The notes: generated by a model from the letters alone, not told the origin. Positions 1 to 12,231 are shown, counted from the first letter of the stretch. The stretch is DNA of 64,000 nt from Arcobacter suis CECT 7833 (GCF_003544815.1 NZ_CP032100.1:2542001-2606000); one strand, 5' to 3'. Made by a program: numbers and translations.

Positions 1-557
1 TTGTAATTACAGATATGCCTTTTGGAACTTATATTAATAAAGATGAAGCTTTAAAAAATTGCATAGAAGTATATAGACAGACAAAAGCTGCTGCGGTTAA
101 AATTGAAGGTGGAGCTGATAAAGCTGACATTATTAAACATCTAACTACAAATTCAATAGCTGTTATGGGACATATTGGACTAATGCCACAATATGTAAGA
201 AGTGAAGGTGGATATAAAGTTAGAGGAAAAACTCACCAAGACGAAAAACAATTAATTGATGATGCAATTGCCGTTGAAAAAGCTGGAGCTTTTGCTATTG
301 TTGTTGAAGGTGTAATGAGCAATGTTGCAAAAAAAATCACTGAAGCGGTAAATATTCCAATAATTGGAATTGGAGCTGGAAATGTAACTGATGGTCAAGT
401 TTTGGTTTGGTCTGATATGTTAGGATTTTTTGAAGAGTTCAAACCAAAATTTGTAAGACACTATTTAAATGGAGCAGATCTTGTAAAAGAAGCTGTAAAT
501 CAATATAGAAATGATGTTCAAGATAGTTCATTTCCATCAGCAGAAGAAGAGTATTAA
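1..557 (+). CDS. panB: 3-methyl-2-oxobutanoate hydroxymethyltransferase (partial, 5' end outside window)
   Basis: Ketopantoate hydroxymethyltransferase transfers a one-carbon unit from methylene-tetrahydrofolate to 2-oxoisovalerate, the first committed step to pantothenate and CoA, in the cytoplasm. The reading frame is already open at base 3 and begins with VITDMPFGTY, an internal PanB motif, so the N-terminus lies upstream of the window and the ATG at 15 is not the start. Other PanB signatures are VKIEGG, GHIGLMPQ and GIGAG. About 185 codons are seen out of the usual 260-280. The stop is 28 bases before the ruvB start and the genes run the same way, so co-transcription is likely. Confidence 0.95.
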   Translation, partial: VITDMPFGTYINKDEALKNCIEVYRQTKAAAVKIEGGADKADIIKHLTTNSIAVMGHIGLMPQYVRSEGGYKVRGKTHQDEKQLIDDAIAVEKAGAFAIVVEGVMSNVAKKITEAVNIPIIGIGAGNVTDGQVLVWSDMLGFFEEFKPKFVRHYLNGADLVKEAVNQYRNDVQDSSFPSAEEEY

Positions 558-584
558 CATGAAAATTTTAAGCGGAGCTTTAGT

Positions 585-1622
585 GTGGAGAGATTAGTAG
601 AAGTTGAGTCAGTATCTTTTGAAGAAGAAAATAGTGAAGTAAGTCTGCGTCCTTCAAACTGGGATGATTATATAGGTCAAGAAAAAATCAAAAAAAATTT
701 AAAAGTATTTATAGAAGCAAGTAAAAAAAGAAAAGAAGCCTTAGACCACATACTTTTTTATGGACCTCCAGGACTTGGGAAAACTACACTTTCTTATCTT
801 ATTTCAAATGAAATGAACACAAATATCAAAGTAACAGCTGGACCAATGATTGAAAAAAGCGGTGATTTAGCTGCAATTTTAACAAACCTTGAAGAGGGAG
901 ATATTTTATTTATTGATGAAATTCACCGACTTTCACCTACAGTTGAAGAGATTTTATATCCTGCAATGGAAGATTATAGATTAGATATTATAATTGGTTC
1001 AGGGCCTGCTGCTCAAACTGTAAAAATTGATTTACCAAGATTTACATTAATTGGAGCAACAACAAGAGCTGGAATGTTATCAAATCCTTTAAGAGAAAGA
1101 TTTGGAATGCATTTTAGAATGCAATTTTATAATCAAGATGAATTATCAAAAATTATTCAAAAAGCAGCATTTAAATTAACTAAATCTTGTGAAAATGATG
1201 CAGCCTTTGAAATATCAAGAAGAAGTAGAGGAACTCCAAGGGTGGCTTTAAGACTTTTAAAAAGAGTAAGAGATTTTGCAGAAGTTGAAAATGAAAATAC
1301 AATTCATCTTTCAAGATGTAAATATGCTCTAGATGAGTTAGGAGTAAATGAGAGTGGTTTTGATGAAATGGATATAAATCTTCTTGAATTATTAGTTTCA
1401 AATAGAGGAAAACCAATGGGACTTTCTACAATGGCAGCAGCTTTAAGTGAAGATGAGGGAACAATTGAAGATGCAATTGAACCATATTTACTAGCAAACG
1501 GTTATATAGAGAGAACAGCAAGGGGAAGAATAGCATCTTTGAAGACTTATGAAATGTTTAGACTTTCATATCCAGAAAGTCCAAAACTTGATGATGATTT
1601 AAACCAAGGAAAACTATTTTGA
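585..1622 (+). CDS. ruvB: Holliday junction branch migration ATPase RuvB
   Basis: RuvB is the AAA+ hexameric motor that drives branch migration of Holliday junctions with RuvA, in recombination and repair. The 345-residue protein has the family's usual length. Walker A (GPPGLGKT) is at residues 60-67, Walker B with DEIH at about 106-113, the [18 protein letters not shown] sensor/arginine-finger region at mid-length, and a C-terminal winged-helix part (IERTARGR). The start is a GTG at 585 preceded by AGCGGAG; no in-frame ATG lies upstream, and the ATG at 559 is in another frame and closes after 12 codons. The next gene overlaps its stop codon. Confidence 0.96.
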   Translation: MERLVEVESVSFEEENSEVSLRPSNWDDYIGQEKIKKNLKVFIEASKKRKEALDHILFYGPPGLGKTTLSYLISNEMNTNIKVTAGPMIEKSGDLAAILTNLEEGDILFIDEIHRLSPTVEEILYPAMEDYRLDIIIGSGPAAQTVKIDLPRFTLIGATTRAGMLSNPLRERFGMHFRMQFYNQDELSKIIQKAAFKLTKSCENDAAFEISRRSRGTPRVALRLLKRVRDFAEVENENTIHLSRCKYALDELGVNESGFDEMDINLLELLVSNRGKPMGLSTMAAALSEDEGTIEDAIEPYLLANGYIERTARGRIASLKTYEMFRLSYPESPKLDDDLNQGKLF

Positions 1623-2662
1623 AAGCAGCTTATTTTTTAATTGCAATTGCAATTGTTATGATTTTTTTTATGGTAGAACTTTTTAATCCATTTTTAAAAG
1701 CAATTTGTGTATCACTTTTATTAGCTGTTGCAACAAGTTCTTTAACTTTATACTTAGAAAATAGATTGAAAAGCCGTTTTTTTGCTACATCAATTATGAC
1801 AATAGCATTAACATCCCTATTCTTTATACCAATTTTATATTGTATATTCTCTTTTGCTGATTTTTTCAATAAAGTTGACCAAGTTTCTTTAATTAAAAAT
1901 CTGGATGACATGAAAATATTTGTTCAAAAATCATTAGAAGATTTAAGATTTTTGAATGATTTATTAAATCAAATCATATCAAAATTTGATGTTGGTAAAA
2001 CGGTTCAAGATATGCTAACATTTGGTGCTTATTTAGGTAAAAATTCCGCTAAGTTTATGATGGATATGATTATGATTTTAATATTCTTCTTTTTCTTTAC
2101 ACTTTATTCAACATCTATTTCAACTTTTATCAAAGAGTTATTACCAATAAAAAAAGATGATTCTATTATTTTATTTTATGAATCATCAAATGTAATGACT
2201 GTTGTTTTATATTCAATTCTTGTTACAGCAATTTTTGAAGGATTTTTGTTTGGATTTTTTTTAACATTCTTTGGTTATGATGGATTATTGTTTGGAGTTT
2301 TATATGGTTTTGCATCTTTAATTCCAGTAATTGGTGGAATTATAATGTGGCTTCCTATCGTAATATTTGAAGCAACTACAAATTTAACAAATGCTTTAAT
2401 TATTGCAGTTTATTCTATTTTAGTGATTTCTATAATTGCAGATACTTTTGTAAAACCTATGATTATAAAATACATTAATCAAAAAGTAGTAAAAACACCT
2501 ACAAATGTAAATGAACTTTTAATTTTCTTTTCTATTGTTGCTGGTCTTTCAACATTTGGTTTTTGGGGAATGATAATTGGACCTGCAATGGTGACATTTT
2601 TTATATCAATTATGCATTTACTGAAAAAATATTCTGATGATTTTAAAGATAATGTATCCTAA
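1619..2662 (+). CDS. AI-2E/PerM family membrane permease
   Basis: An inner-membrane protein of the AI-2E transporter (PerM/YdiK) family; members export small molecules or drive Na+/H+ exchange, and the substrate here cannot be told. The 347 residues include paired N-terminal hydrophobic helices, a soluble middle segment (about 90-140), and a C-terminal block of helices with the family motif around LIPVIGG and GMIIGPAMV. The start is a TTG that overlaps the ruvB stop (TTTTGA), so translation is probably coupled; this start is inferred because the protein aligns naturally from there with a hydrophobic N-terminus. It is followed at once by a strong hairpin terminator. Confidence 0.85.
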   Translation: MKAAYFLIAIAIVMIFFMVELFNPFLKAICVSLLLAVATSSLTLYLENRLKSRFFATSIMTIALTSLFFIPILYCIFSFADFFNKVDQVSLIKNLDDMKIFVQKSLEDLRFLNDLLNQIISKFDVGKTVQDMLTFGAYLGKNSAKFMMDMIMILIFFFFFTLYSTSISTFIKELLPIKKDDSIILFYESSNVMTVVLYSILVTAIFEGFLFGFFLTFFGYDGLLFGVLYGFASLIPVIGGIIMWLPIVIFEATTNLTNALIIAVYSILVISIIADTFVKPMIIKYINQKVVKTPTNVNELLIFFSIVAGLSTFGFWGMIIGPAMVTFFISIMHLLKKYSDDFKDNVS

Positions 2663-2673
2663 AAGGATACATT
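2651..2673. terminator. Bidirectional hairpin terminator
   Basis: A perfect 10-bp stem (AATGTATCCT / AGGATACATT) with a 3-base AAA loop spans the stop codon of the AI-2E permease gene and lies just before the end of the convergent FTR-rhodanese gene. It is placed to end transcription from both sides. Confidence 0.75.
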
Positions 2674-2677
2674 AAAA

Positions 2678-3424
2678 TCAAATATCTCCTCTTTCTTTTT
2701 CACCACTATAAGATGAAATCCCATAATCTAAATTAGCAACTGATTTAAAACCTAAGTCTTTCATTATTCTTTGACAATAAGCACTTCTACTACCACTTAA
2801 ACAATAAACAACTACTGGTGTCTTTCTTTGATTCATTATTCTCTCTAATGCATCATAAAATGATGTTGTAGGGATTAAGTAATCTGTTCCTTTGATTCTG
2901 TTAGAAACCCATTCCATCCATTCTCTTGTATCAACTAAATTAAAATTAATAAAACCTAATTCTCGTGCTTCTAATAAAGATTCTAATTCTATAGAATTTA
3001 TTTCATCTTTTGTCAATATCTTCTCACACTCTTCTTTACTTAAGCCTCTTGAATGAGTTGCAATAGCATCATGTAAATTATTATCTTTTGCAAATTCTAA
3101 AGCTTTTTCATTAGTACAAAAAATTCCACAGTGACATGAACCTTTTGTTGGTATTTCATTAGTTAATGCAGGAGTGCATGGACAAAGTCTATTTTCAGTT
3201 GATTCTTGTTCCTGAGCAGTTTGTCCAACTACCATAAAACATGGACAAAACTTTTTCCCATAAATCATTTGATTTCTAGTAAGTCCCATTTGAATTGATT
3301 GATTTACTTCTGAATCTGGGTTGTAAACTAAATTATGATTAGAAATTACATCATCAGTAAATTTCTTTGTTATTTCTAATTCTTTTAAAAATTCTTCACT
3401 ATTCGTATCTATTTTTCTTATCAT
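2678..3424 (-). CDS. Ferredoxin-thioredoxin reductase catalytic domain fused to a rhodanese domain
   Basis: The 248-residue protein joins two redox/sulfur modules. Residues about 1-115 carry the cysteine pattern of the ferredoxin-thioredoxin reductase catalytic chain: CPC at 60-62, CPC at 81-83, CHC at 97-99 plus Cys103 (HCGIFC). In that family these residues hold a 4Fe-4S cluster next to a redox disulfide. Residues about 150-245 form a rhodanese domain with the active-site loop VVYCLSGSRS (Cys208). Spacing between the second and third cysteine groups is longer than in plant-type FTR. The natural inference is a reductase that works on a persulfide or thioredoxin-like partner with electrons from ferredoxin; the substrate is unknown. 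It is a single gene with an AAAGGA-like binding site and shares a terminator with the permease. Confidence 0.85.
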   Translation of the reverse strand: MIRKIDTNSEEFLKELEITKKFTDDVISNHNLVYNPDSEVNQSIQMGLTRNQMIYGKKFCPCFMVVGQTAQEQESTENRLCPCTPALTNEIPTKGSCHCGIFCTNEKALEFAKDNNLHDAIATHSRGLSKEECEKILTKDEINSIELESLLEARELGFINFNLVDTREWMEWVSNRIKGTDYLIPTTSFYDALERIMNQRKTPVVVYCLSGSRSAYCQRIMKDLGFKSVANLDYGISSYSGEKERGDI

Positions 3425-3492
3425 TTAAAATCCTATATTATTATAAAAAAGAATAATAGTGTAATAATGATTAGATATGTATATAGTGAATT

Positions 3493-3708
3493 TTATTTAA
3501 GTATTGATAAATATAAATTTTCTACTTTTTTCCTAGCCCATGGTGTTTTTCTAAGAAAAGTCAAACTTGATTTTATTGATGGATCACTATAAAAACATCT
3601 TATATTAATACGATTAGATAATTCATCCCATCCAAAATGCTCAACAAGTGAATTTAGTATCATTTCTAATTTAATACCATGTAATGGATTATTTGGCTGT
3701 TCTATCAA
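3493..3708 (-). CDS. VF530-family small DNA-binding protein
   Basis: A 71-residue protein that matches the VF530/DUF2132 family along its length: [21 protein letters not shown], then [27 protein letters not shown]. Family members are small helical proteins described as DNA-binding; the biological role is not established. It is a single gene between the FTR-rhodanese gene and the tRNA-Thr, both on the minus strand, with about 68 bases to the next gene. The start ATG gives the full family N-terminus. Confidence 0.85.
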   Translation of the reverse strand: MIEQPNNPLHGIKLEMILNSLVEHFGWDELSNRINIRCFYSDPSIKSSLTFLRKTPWARKKVENLYLSILK

Positions 3709-3827
3709 TTTTAATTCCTATAATATTTAGTTAATCTAGGATTATACAGAAAAAGACAAGAAAATACAAAGAAGTAAAAAAGAGATAATCAAAAGAAAAG
3801 GGGATTTAGTTTAAAGAAGTAAAAGGG
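3709..3827. other. Intergenic, no feature recognised
   Basis: AT-rich spacer between the VF530-type gene and tRNA-Thr. No convincing hairpin, promoter or open frame was seen. Confidence 0.4.
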
Positions 3828-3903
3828 TGGTGCTCACAATCGGAATCGAACCGATAACCTCTTCCTTACCATGGAATTGCTCTACCGTTGGAGCTATGCA
3901 AGC
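3828..3903 (-). tRNA. tRNA-Thr (GGT)
   Basis: Read on the minus strand it folds into a 76-nt cloverleaf: acceptor 5' arm GCTTGCA pairing with TGTGAGC, D arm AGCTCCAACGGTAGAGC, anticodon loop ATGGTAA giving anticodon GGT, T arm with GGTTCGATTCC, and an encoded 3' CCA. It lies 186 bases downstream of the 5S gene on the same strand, but beyond the operon's terminator hairpin, so it probably has separate transcription or depends on readthrough. Confidence 0.93.
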
Positions 3904-4016
3904 AGAATAAAAAGAAACATATATAAATAAAAGTATAAAAAACAATAAGATCAATTATAGCAAGATTAATAGGATAAAAAGCAAGCTAAAAACAAGCCCC
4001 AGAAAAAAGCGGAGCT
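3904..4016. other. Spacer between tRNA-Thr and rRNA terminator
   Basis: AT-rich stretch with no open frame of note and no clear promoter for tRNA-Thr, though one must be present or readthrough is used. Confidence 0.35.
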
Positions 4017-4071
4017 AAAAAAAAAGCTTCTTCCTAAAAGAACTTGGAAAGTTCAGATAGGAAAAAGCTTA
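4017..4071 (-). terminator. Rho-independent terminator of the rRNA operon
   Basis: Downstream of 5S on the minus strand. An 11-13 bp stem is formed by 4024-4036 and 4058-4070 (AAGCTT and TTCC elements, one mismatch), with a smaller GAACTT/AAGTTC hairpin in the loop. On the minus strand it is followed by nine T residues (nine A on the plus strand at 4017-4025). Confidence 0.8.
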
Positions 4072-4089
4072 GTGTGTAAAAACTCAAGA

Positions 4090-4204
4090 GCTGGCAGCGG
4101 CCTACGTTTCCACCAGGGGACCCGGCAGTATTATCGGCGATGAAGTGCTTGACTTCCAGGTTCGGAATGGGACTGGGTATTTCCACTTCTCTATAGCCAC
4201 CAGC
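4090..4204 (-). rRNA. rrf: 5S ribosomal RNA
   Basis: On the minus strand the sequence starts GCTGGTGGCTATAG and ends GGCCGCTGCCAGC, the ends pairing as helix I, and holds the conserved CCCATTCCGAACCTGGAAGT loop region. About 115 nt. It is the last gene of the 16S-Ile-Ala-23S-5S operon. Confidence 0.93.
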
Positions 4205-4341
4205 AAAGTTGAGTGTAAAAAGTAAGAATAGGTACTCTTTACACTCAACTCAAACTAGAGTTAAGAAAAAATAATGTTAAAGTCTTTTGTTCTTTCTAAA
4301 AAAAAACACAATGTGTCTTAAAAATATATATAGTATATATT

Positions 4342-4365
4342 TAATAAGATAGTAAACCAAAGAAT
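4342..4365 (-). repeat. 23S processing stem, 3' arm
   Basis: This segment is complementary to 7319-7341 (shared core TAATAAGATAGTA then CCAAAGAAT, one small bulge). The two arms bracket the 23S gene and would pair in the precursor to make the long stem that RNase III usually cleaves. Confidence 0.75.
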
Positions 4366-4374
4366 TGTTTTAAA

Positions 4375-7283
<2,909 letters not shown>

Positions 7284-7318
7284 TAAACAGAATTAAATTC
7301 TGTCGCATTTTTGATAAT

Positions 7319-7341
7319 ATTCTTTGGCTACTATCTTATTA
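7319..7341 (-). repeat. 23S processing stem, 5' arm
   Basis: Partner of the arm at 4342-4365; it lies between tRNA-Ala and the mature 5' end of 23S in the minus-strand transcript. Confidence 0.75.
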
Positions 7342-7610
7342 AACATATTATTTAAAATATATCAATAAAATAAGTTGTGTTCTATCTATTTCTAGATAAT
7401 TAAAATTTTTGTTTTTAATTATTAGTTCTACTTTGAATAAATTCTCATAGTTCTTTTAATTAAACGAAAAAATTAAAGACTTTAACATTATATTTTTAAA
7501 TATCATTTTGATTCGAAAATCAAATATAAATTCAAACTCTATTTGAACTTATATTTAACTTTTTTTCAAGTTTCTTAATTTTAATTATAAACTTCTAAAC
7601 TATTTAAAGG
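7342..7610 (-). other. tRNA-Ala to 23S internal transcribed spacer
   Basis: A very AT-rich transcribed spacer between tRNA-Ala and the 23S processing stem. Apart from short AT inverted repeats nothing specific is seen. Confidence 0.6.
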
Positions 7611-7686
7611 TGGTGGAGAATAGCGGGATCGAACCGCTGACCTCCTGCGTGCAAAGCAGGCGCTCTCCCAGCTGAGCTAATTCCCC
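7611..7686 (-). tRNA. tRNA-Ala (TGC)
   Basis: Minus-strand 76-nt cloverleaf starting GGGGAAT, D arm AGCTCAGCTGGGAGAGC, anticodon loop TTTGCAC (TGC), T arm GGTTCGATCC, acceptor ATTCTCC and encoded CCA. It is the second tRNA of the 16S-23S spacer. Confidence 0.96.
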
Positions 7687-7714
7687 ACACTGATTAATCT
7701 TTAAGATTATTTAA

Positions 7715-7791
7715 TGGTGGGCCTATCAGGACTTGAACCTGAGACCTCACGATTATCAGTCGAGCGCTCTAGCCAGCTGAGCTATAGGCCC
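7715..7791 (-). tRNA. tRNA-Ile (GAT)
   Basis: Minus-strand 77-nt cloverleaf starting GGGCCTA, D arm AGCTCAGCTGGCTAGAGC, anticodon loop CTGATAA (GAT), T arm GGTTCAAGTCC, acceptor TAGGCCC and encoded CCA. First tRNA after 16S in the transcript. Confidence 0.96.
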
Positions 7792-7807
7792 TTAAACCTA
7801 TTTTAAA

Positions 7808-7829
7808 TAATCTTTATAAACCGAATATA
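7808..7829 (-). repeat. 16S processing stem, 3' arm
   Basis: A 22-base segment exactly complementary to 9584-9605 on the far side of the 16S gene; core CTTTATAAACCGAATA. In the precursor RNA the two arms pair to form the 16S processing stalk. Confidence 0.85.
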
Positions 7830-7886
7830 AAATCTCATATATTTTTTAGTTTTAAGTTAAGAAACAAATCTTAACTTAATTCTCTG

Positions 7887-9402
<1,516 letters not shown>

Positions 9403-9583
9403 AATTGAAGTTTTTGAACTTGACTTTTTCTGTATTATTTTACTAACACAAAATTATCACTCATTGTTATAGACAAGATTTCTATGTTTTACCATTTCTC
9501 TCTTGTTATATGTATATATTTTATATTAACATTTATTCTTATTTTACATCTGTAATAAACAACAGATTATATTACAAGAATTC

Positions 9584-9605
9584 TATATTCGGTTTATAAA
9601 GATTA
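9584..9605 (-). repeat. 16S processing stem, 5' arm
   Basis: Exact 22-base complement of 7808-7829, in the rRNA leader between the promoter and mature 16S. Together they form the RNase III-type stalk. Confidence 0.85.
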
Positions 9606-9620
9606 CTTCACAAACGTTTA

Positions 9621-9640
9621 TAATTATTTTTAAAGATCAT
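9621..9640 (-). promoter_or_regulatory. Candidate boxA antitermination element in the rRNA leader
   Basis: On the minus strand the leader reads TGATCTTTAAAAATAAT, close to the bacterial boxA pattern TGCTCTTTAACAAT, and lies just before the 16S processing stem. Nus-factor antitermination is the inferred role. Confidence 0.5.
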
Positions 9641-9707
9641 CCTAGCTTCGATTACAACGTCTCTCATCATTCTCTCGTTTGATGCGTTCCAGTCAAATTG
9701 GACGGGA

Positions 9708-9736
9708 ATTATAATAGATTCTTTTGGCTTTGTCAA
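9708..9736 (-). promoter_or_regulatory. rRNA operon sigma-70 promoter
   Basis: On the minus strand a perfect TTGACA (9731-9736), a 17-base spacer and a perfect TATAAT (9708-9713) precede the leader, followed by a G/C-containing discriminator (TCCCGTCC). The start of transcription is inferred near 9701, about 300 bases before mature 16S. The discriminator is the kind that goes with stringent control. Confidence 0.88.
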
Positions 9737-9894
9737 GAGGTTTTTTCCCAAATTTCTAAATTTGTAAGTTTTTTACTTCTTTTCCTCTATTTAACTATAA
9801 TTTACATGTATTTAGATTAGAAATCTTCATTTTAATTCTTAATTTGATAATTTTTATCCCACATATTAATCTTTTATTTACTTTTTTACTATAT

Positions 9895-9945
9895 TATAAT
9901 GTTTATATCGTCATATATAAGAATACAACTTCTTATATAATGACG
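9895..9945 (+). promoter_or_regulatory. BI-1 gene promoter -10 and 5' leader hairpin
   Basis: TATAAT lies at 9895-9900 with a weak -35 region. Right at the expected transcript start a 15-16 bp hairpin (CGTCATATATAAGAA, loop TACAAC, then its complement to 9945 with one bulged base) begins. The rest of the leader to 9972 ends with the binding site AAAAGGAAAAG. The hairpin could protect the 5' end of the mRNA or act in regulation; it is not followed by T residues, so it is unlikely to be a terminator. Confidence 0.55.
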
Positions 9946-9972
9946 AATTAAAAAATATAAAAGGAAAAGTAT

Positions 9973-10674
9973 ATGTACAATAGAGATTATTTATCAAATC
10001 AATCTTCACAATATACACAAGAATCATCGCAAGTTCAGTTAATGAGCTTTTTAAAAGCTACTTACCAACTATTTGCTGGTTCTTTATTAGCTGCAACTGC
10101 AGGATCATATATTGGATTAGGAATTGTTTCAATATTAATGGGTCCAGTTAAATGGGTTTTATTTGCTGTTGAACTTGCATTAATTTTCTTTGTTATTCCG
10201 AGAGTTAAACACACTCCTGGTGTTAACTTAGCTGTATTATTTGCATTTACATTTATAACAGGGTTAACAATTGCTCCATTATTAACTTCAATTTTTGCAA
10301 TGCCAGGTGGTGCTTCTATTGTTGGTCAAGCATTTTTAATGACTTCAGTTGCATTTGGTGGAATTTCAATGTTTGCAATGACAACTAAAAGAGATTTCTC
10401 TTCTATGGGTAAATTTTTGTTTATTGCTTTAATTATTATGATTGTTGCTGGTATTTCAAATATCTTTATTCAATCTTCAATGATGCAATTAGCAATCGCA
10501 AGTGTTGGTGCTTTATTATTTTCTGCGTTCATTTTATATGACACACAAAATATAATTAAAGGTGCTTATGATTCTCCAATTGAAGCAGCTCTTGCTTTAT
10601 ATTTAGATTTCTTCAATTTGTTTATATCTTTATTACAAATTTTAGGAATTATGAATAGTGGAGATAAAGAATAA
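9973..10674 (+). CDS. Bax inhibitor-1 (BI-1/YccA) family membrane protein
   Basis: A 233-residue inner-membrane protein of the BI-1 family, with about seven hydrophobic helices after a polar N-terminus of some 25 residues. Family signs are FAFTFITGLTIAPLL in the middle and, near the end, FSAFILYDTQNIIKG and ALALYLDFFNLFISLLQILG. Homologues act as pH-sensitive calcium leak channels or modulators of FtsH; the role in this organism is not known. A strong binding site precedes the ATG, and the gene stands alone between its own promoter and a terminator. Confidence 0.9.
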   Translation: MYNRDYLSNQSSQYTQESSQVQLMSFLKATYQLFAGSLLAATAGSYIGLGIVSILMGPVKWVLFAVELALIFFVIPRVKHTPGVNLAVLFAFTFITGLTIAPLLTSIFAMPGGASIVGQAFLMTSVAFGGISMFAMTTKRDFSSMGKFLFIALIIMIVAGISNIFIQSSMMQLAIASVGALLFSAFILYDTQNIIKGAYDSPIEAALALYLDFFNLFISLLQILGIMNSGDKE

Positions 10675-10698
10675 AACTAACTCGAAAGAGTTAGTTTT
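10673..10698 (+). terminator. Rho-independent terminator after the BI-1 gene
   Basis: An 11-bp perfect stem AAAACTAACTC / GAGTTAGTTTT with a GAAA tetraloop, its 3' arm ending in TTTT. It starts in the stop codon of the BI-1 gene and ends 15 bases before the next start. Confidence 0.88.
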
Positions 10699-10713
10699 AA
10701 ACTAGAATATTCT

Positions 10714-11118
10714 ATGAATGAAAACTACTTAAGACTTATTGATGCAAATTTAAATAGACTACGAGAAGGAATTCGAGTTGTTGAAGATATTTTTAGATAT
10801 GTTTATAACGATAAACAAACCGCTACTGCACTAAAAGAACTTAGACATTTATCAAGATTAGAAAACTATATTGAATTGCTTGAAACAAGAGATGTTAAAA
10901 ATGATGTTTTGAGAAGTTCTATAAAAAGTGAACAAAACCGAACTGATTTATACTCAATTTTAATAGCTAATTTTAAAAGAGCCCAAGAAAGTTCAAGAGT
11001 TCTTGAAGAATTTTGTAAACTTATATCTATTAAAGATAGTGAAAACTTCAAATATGTTAGATATGAACTTTATAATTTAGAAATTGTTTTAACAAAAATA
11101 ACTTCAAATTCTAAATAA
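10714..11118 (+). CDS. ThiD2-like protein (HMP-phosphate kinase-type domain)
   Basis: A 134-residue helical protein with the N-terminal motif LIDANLNRLREGIRVVEDIFR and LKELRH, the pattern of the ThiD2 domain that in many bacteria is fused ahead of ThiE. ThiD2 has been described as a monofunctional hydroxymethylpyrimidine phosphate kinase in thiamin synthesis; automatic annotation often calls it thiamine-phosphate pyrophosphorylase. Here the domain stands alone and no ThiE part follows. The binding site before the ATG is weak and the gene sits just behind the BI-1 terminator. Its last 49 bases overlap the convergent methyltransferase gene. The family match is from memory of the motif and is fairly, not fully, certain. 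Confidence 0.7.
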   Translation: MNENYLRLIDANLNRLREGIRVVEDIFRYVYNDKQTATALKELRHLSRLENYIELLETRDVKNDVLRSSIKSEQNRTDLYSILIANFKRAQESSRVLEEFCKLISIKDSENFKYVRYELYNLEIVLTKITSNSK

Positions 11119-11762
11119 TTCAAATTATACTCTTTATATAGTTTTTTAGCATCCTTAAAATCTAAAGAAGATTCTCCACTTACACCTGATTTTTTAATGT
11201 AATCAAATAAATCTTTTTTATTATCAAACTCTAATTTATACATTATTGTTTCAAATTCACAAGTAAAATATTTTGAAAATGCTTCTTTTATAGATAATTC
11301 ATCTAAAATTGGAGATTTTGTATTTGTGATTTTTTGTATTGTTTTAAAAGTATTTGATGTAAATAAAACTGCATTTATTTCATTTGTATTAAATGAAAGA
11401 TGTTCTATTATTTTTGATAAATCCTTTGACCACTGTAAAGCAGAAGATGATAAAACAATATCATAGCTATTATTTTTTATTTCATCTAAAAACTCTTGTG
11501 TATCAAAATCAAAACATTTTACTTCTATATTTTCACCCTTTGGATGCAATTCACACATTGAAGGTGAAAAATCAATTGCTTTATAAAATTCTATTTCCCA
11601 TGGAATATGATTGTAAACTTGTCCTGAACCACAACCTAACTCTAAAATTCTTTTTGGTTGAAATTTCAATTCTCTTACAAGTGATTTTGCAACAATTTGT
11701 TGAATGATATTGTGATTTTTATACTCTTTTGCATATTTCGAAAATTGGTTTTTAACTGACAA
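11070..11762 (-). CDS. bioC: BioC-like SAM-dependent methyltransferase
   Basis: A 230-residue class I methyltransferase. SAM motif I is ILELGCGSGQVY at residues about 39-50, and the acidic residue of motif II is in AIDFSP. The N-terminal FSKYAKEY...Q and the motif LSSSALQWSKDL are typical of BioC, which methylates malonyl-ACP/CoA to begin pimelate synthesis for biotin. No other bio gene is next to it, so the specific role is an inference from these motifs. Its 3' end overlaps the convergent ThiD2-like gene by 49 bases, an unusual antisense overlap in coding sequence. Confidence 0.7.
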   Translation of the reverse strand: MSVKNQFSKYAKEYKNHNIIQQIVAKSLVRELKFQPKRILELGCGSGQVYNHIPWEIEFYKAIDFSPSMCELHPKGENIEVKCFDFDTQEFLDEIKNNSYDIVLSSSALQWSKDLSKIIEHLSFNTNEINAVLFTSNTFKTIQKITNTKSPILDELSIKEAFSKYFTCEFETIMYKLEFDNKKDLFDYIKKSGVSGESSLDFKDAKKLYKEYNLNYLEFEVIFVKTISKL

Positions 11763-11869
11763 ATTTACTCTTTATAAAATTTCTTTGGAAGTGCTTTAAT
11801 ATCCATTTTAACTTATTCTTAATAAGTTTTAGATAAAATAACTACCATTTTTAAAAAAGGAAATAGATA

Positions 11870-12226
11870 ATGACATCTACACTTTTAATCGTTCAGTTTG
11901 TATTAGCAATTTTACTAACAATAATAATCTTACTTCAAAAAAGTTCAAGTATTGGTCTTGGAGCTTATAGTGGAAGTAATGATTCATTATTTGGGGCAAA
12001 AGGTCCTGCAAACTTTTTAACAAAAGCTACAATGGCTTTAGGTTTGATTTTTGTTATAAATACTGTTGTTTTAGGTTATTTATATAATGAACAAAGAAAT
12101 CAAAGTGCTGTTGATTCAGTTAAAACAGACTCTTTAATTCCGGCAAATCCTGTAACGAAAACAGAATCACAAGCGCCAGCTGCTCCTGTAACAGCACCGG
12201 TTCCTACAACACCTGTAAGTAAATAA
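11870..12226 (+). CDS. secG: Preprotein translocase subunit SecG
   Basis: SecG is the small non-essential subunit of the SecYEG protein-conducting channel. The 118-residue protein has two membrane helices (about 4-22 and 52-72) joined by the conserved cytoplasmic loop (QKSSSIGLGAYSGSNDSLFGAKGPANFLTK split across it) and a Pro/Ala/Thr-rich tail longer than in E. coli. A binding site AAAAGGAAATAG precedes the ATG. It has its own terminator. Confidence 0.93.
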   Translation: MTSTLLIVQFVLAILLTIIILLQKSSSIGLGAYSGSNDSLFGAKGPANFLTKATMALGLIFVINTVVLGYLYNEQRNQSAVDSVKTDSLIPANPVTKTESQAPAAPVTAPVPTTPVSK

Positions 12227-12231
12227 AAATC

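Noticed and set aside
559-597. Twelve-codon frame starting ATG between panB and ruvB
   Set aside because: Too short, no conserved content; it simply overlaps the ruvB GTG start in another frame.
11763-11810. Thirteen-codon frame ATGGATATT... on the minus strand just before the bioC-like gene
   Set aside because: Could be a leader peptide but there is no attenuator hairpin or repeated codon, so not reported as a gene.
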